The notes beneath the pieces are model-generated. The model was given only the letters and a program-made list of their open reading frames with translations. It did no database searches and was not told the origin of the DNA. Shown here piece after piece: positions 11,801-14,041 of a stretch of DNA of 14,041 nucleotides (the first letter of the stretch is position 1; every line of letters begins with the position of its first letter). The translations under genes and the position numbers were made by a program. Source of the DNA: DATKZH01 sp964505295 (GTDB lineage: Bacteria > Planctomycetota > Planctomycetia > Pirellulales > Thermoguttaceae). The stretch spans positions 1 to 14,041 of the forward strand of contig CAZDHR010000160.1 in NCBI GenBank assembly GCA_964505295.1, given 5' to 3'.

Positions 11801-14041
11801 ATGTTGCGATTGGCGACGAATTACCGGCTGACGACCTCTCTTCTGGGCGCGACGATCCTTGCCCTTTTGCCCGGCACAAGCGTCGCCGTTCCAAAAAAGG
11901 CCAACCCATTCACGGCGAAGTACGCGTCGGCCTTGACGTCGGGCGATCACGGCCAGGTGGCGAGGCTGCTGGCGGGCGACGTGAAAACGGCCGCGGCGCC
12001 GGATGCCTTGGACGGGCTCGCCGTTGCTTTGGCCGCGGGTGAAGAGGGCACGCCGTCGGTGTTGAGTGCTCTCGTCGAAGAGGGCTCCTGCGTGGACCCG
12101 GCCGCCGTGGCGGAGTTGTTGTGGCGGATTGCCCAGAGGGACGGGCTGGACGACGACCGGGCGGCGCTGGCGGCCGGGCTGCTCGATCACGACGACCCGT
12201 TCGTCCGTGCCCTGGCCGAGTGGGCCATTGCCACCAAGGTGGGAAGGGAGAACGGCGGCCAGGAGATCCGCTGGCCACGGCCCGACCCGCCCGCGTGGTT
12301 CGAGAAGTGGTCCAAGCTCGACGCCGACTTCCTCCTGGAGGCCGATTACGCCCGGCTGGCCGTCGTTTGGAACGTCCATTACGACGGCAAGCGGCTTCTC
12401 GGCTCCGTCGGGGCGATCATTGGCCGGGCGCACGGGGCCGCGTCGGAGGTCTTGGCGTCGGCCTCGCCCGATCGGCGAGCCATGGTCGCCGGTCAGCTCG
12501 ACAAACTGGAGTCGATCCGCGACGAGCTTGCCCGGCGCGTCGAAGCGGCGCCGGAGGACATCACGGGCCATCGGCGGCTCTGGCTGGCGGCACGCCGGGC
12601 GGCGCGGCCCATCGTGATGGCCAACGCGGCGGTCGACTTCGACCGGCTCGCGTTCACCCTGCGGCATCCGGCCCATTCGCACCGAAACATCACCGGCTCG
12701 CAGTATCCGTGGTGTCACAAGCCGGGCGGCGACGTCTGCGTGAAGACGGGCCTCGACCCGGGCGGTGAGGTCCGCGGCGTGCTCACTGGGCAGCTCGGCC
12801 CCGGGCACGTCCACGGCATGGACCTCTGGTGGGACGCCGACCGAGTGGTGTTCGCCTTTGCCAAGCAGCCCGACTGGCCGCCCAAGTGGGACACGGTGCG
12901 GGGCAACGACGTGTTCCTGCTTCGCGGCGACCAGGAGCCGACGCACCTCTACGAGGTGAACCTCGACGGCACGGGCCTCCGCCAGATCACCGACCATCGG
13001 TACTGGAGCGACTTCGAGCCGACCTACTGCGCCGACGGCACGATCGTGTTCGCTTCCGACCGCTCGGGCCGCTCGTCGGAATGCGGCCGGTTCTCGGCCG
13101 ATCATACGGTGATCAACGTCTACGCGGTCTCGCCGGATGGGAAGGACCTGCGGAGGCTCAGCGACAACAAGGACATCGACCGCTATCCGCACAGCCTCGC
13201 GGGCGGCCTGGTCGCCTACACCCGGTGGGAATACCAGGAGCGACACTTCTTCGAGGTCCACGCCATCTGGCAGGTCCGGCCCGACGGAACCAAGGCCGAC
13301 GCCGTGTTCAACCAGCACCTCCGCGCCCCGTTCGGCCTCCGGGACACGCGCTCGATTCCCGGCAGCTCGAAGCTGGTCTCGATCGCCACGGGCCATCATA
13401 CGTTTGCTTATGGGCCGGTGGTGGTGATCGACCCGACGCGCGGGATCAACGAGCCGGGGGCGATCCGGAGCGTCACGCCGCACACGCTTCCGCAGGAAGG
13501 GCCGCCGCCCGGGGAAGCCGTGCCCGAGGGAGGCGTGCCCGACCAAGGCGGATTGTACCAAACACCCTGGGCGCTTTCCGAGACGTGTTTTCTGGCGTCG
13601 TATTCGCATGCCCGGCCGCCGTCGGGCACGGGCGGCGGCGAGAACGCCAACGGGTTTTCGCTCTACCTGATCGACGTCTGGGGCAACAAGGAGCTGATCC
13701 ACCGGGACTTGATCTACTCGTGCTCGTTTCCCATGCCGATCAAGAAGCGTCGCCGGCCGCCGGTGATGCCCGACGCCACCGAGCCGGCCTGCGACTTCGC
13801 CACCTGCTACGTGAGCGACGTCTACCACGGGCTCGACGGGGTGCCTCGCGGCGCGGTCAAGCACCTTCGCATCTCGCAACGGATCGGGTGGCCGCTGGAC
13901 GACCGGGTCGGGGCCATGCGATGGATCCCGGGCAACGCGTGGGAGCGGAAGTTCGGTTTCTGGGCGTGGGCCCCGGTCCGCGTGATCGGCGAGGTGCCCG
14001 TCGAAAGCGACGGGTCGGCCCACTTCCGGGTGCCGGTCGAC
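11801..14041 (+). CDS. Second HzsA-related exported beta-propeller protein, 3' partial
   Basis: Reading from ATG 11801 (GAGGT 7 bases upstream), the frame stays open for 747 codons to the right edge, so the C-terminus is missing. The N-terminus is a Sec signal peptide (MLRLATNYRLTTSLLGATIL, cleavage near residue 29 after SVA). Residues 37-150 look helical and HEAT-like; about 150-280 is mixed and includes DYARLAVVWNVHYDGKRLL. From about 325 PD40-like propeller blades follow (DRVVFAFAK, LYEVNLDGTGLRQITD, FEPTYCADGTIVFASDRSGR, YAVSPDGKDLRRLSDN). At the edge, GEVPVESDGSAHFRVPVD corresponds to GTVPVEPDGSAYMELPA of the first HzsA-like protein, just before its haem motifs, so CXXCH motifs are expected beyond the window. 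The N-terminal half is unlike that protein, so this is a different subfamily. Role: periplasmic, substrate unknown. Confidence 0.88.
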   Translation, partial: MLRLATNYRLTTSLLGATILALLPGTSVAVPKKANPFTAKYASALTSGDHGQVARLLAGDVKTAAAPDALDGLAVALAAGEEGTPSVLSALVEEGSCVDPAAVAELLWRIAQRDGLDDDRAALAAGLLDHDDPFVRALAEWAIATKVGRENGGQEIRWPRPDPPAWFEKWSKLDADFLLEADYARLAVVWNVHYDGKRLLGSVGAIIGRAHGAASEVLASASPDRRAMVAGQLDKLESIRDELARRVEAAPEDITGHRRLWLAARRAARPIVMANAAVDFDRLAFTLRHPAHSHRNITGSQYPWCHKPGGDVCVKTGLDPGGEVRGVLTGQLGPGHVHGMDLWWDADRVVFAFAKQPDWPPKWDTVRGNDVFLLRGDQEPTHLYEVNLDGTGLRQITDHRYWSDFEPTYCADGTIVFASDRSGRSSECGRFSADHTVINVYAVSPDGKDLRRLSDNKDIDRYPHSLAGGLVAYTRWEYQERHFFEVHAIWQVRPDGTKADAVFNQHLRAPFGLRDTRSIPGSSKLVSIATGHHTFAYGPVVVIDPTRGINEPGAIRSVTPHTLPQEGPPPGEAVPEGGVPDQGGLYQTPWALSETCFLASYSHARPPSGTGGGENANGFSLYLIDVWGNKELIHRDLIYSCSFPMPIKKRRRPPVMPDATEPACDFATCYVSDVYHGLDGVPRGAVKHLRISQRIGWPLDDRVGAMRWIPGNAWERKFGFWAWAPVRVIGEVPVESDGSAHFRVPVD

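Noticed and set aside
11630..14023. 797-codon minus-strand open frame
   Set aside because: Its translation is low-complexity Arg/Pro/Gly/Val/His-rich with no domain, and the plus strand encodes a signal peptide and PD40 blades. It is an antisense shadow in GC-rich DNA.
1..14041. CRISPR arrays, tRNA, rRNA or transposase genes
   Set aside because: I saw no regularly spaced repeats, no cloverleaf-like or rRNA-like segments, and no transposase motifs on either strand.

Overview
The window is G+C-rich and reads like a chromosome segment of a planctomycete, probably Pirellulales-like. The reasons are large secreted proteins related to hydrazine synthase alpha subunit (HzsA) that combine a beta-propeller with CXXCH haem sites, a Tat-exported enzyme-like protein, a PhoD-type phosphatase, TIM-barrel sugar isomerase-like proteins, and promoters close to sigma70 consensus. 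The lineage is inferred from gene content only; there is no rRNA or other marker gene.

Left part (1-5335). A class V aminotransferase-fold PLP enzyme runs in from the left edge (+ strand, 5' end missing). Three minus-strand genes converge on it: a TIM-barrel sugar phosphate isomerase/epimerase-like protein (4412-5335), a Sec-exported PhoD-like phosphatase (2853-4211) and a Tat-exported protein with an L-fucose isomerase-like fold (1204-2772). A cluster of GAA-loop inverted repeats lies between the TIM-barrel gene and the phosphatase gene.

Middle (5336-9642). After a divergent intergenic region with an extended -10 promoter comes a 143-residue protein I do not recognise. It is followed by a 1088-residue exported HzsA-like multihaem protein with its own promoter.

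Right part (9643-14041). Four bases after the HzsA-like gene starts a tight two-gene cassette: an OLD/AAA_21-type ATPase, overlapping by 4 bp a DUF4276/TOPRIM-like protein. This pair is the best candidate for an uncharacterised system. It has the layout of ATPase-nuclease anti-phage modules and is less G+C-rich than its neighbours where I counted. After it, a second and divergent HzsA-like gene begins at 11801 with its own promoter and runs open off the right edge. In that last segment the longest stop-to-stop frame lies on the minus strand, but the plus-strand frame is the real gene.

Working together: the exported proteins (phosphatase, isomerase-like, two HzsA-like) point to a periplasmic scavenging or redox function typical of planctomycete accessory gene sets, with the ATPase-TOPRIM pair as a probable defence insertion. 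No tRNA, rRNA, CRISPR array or transposase gene was seen.
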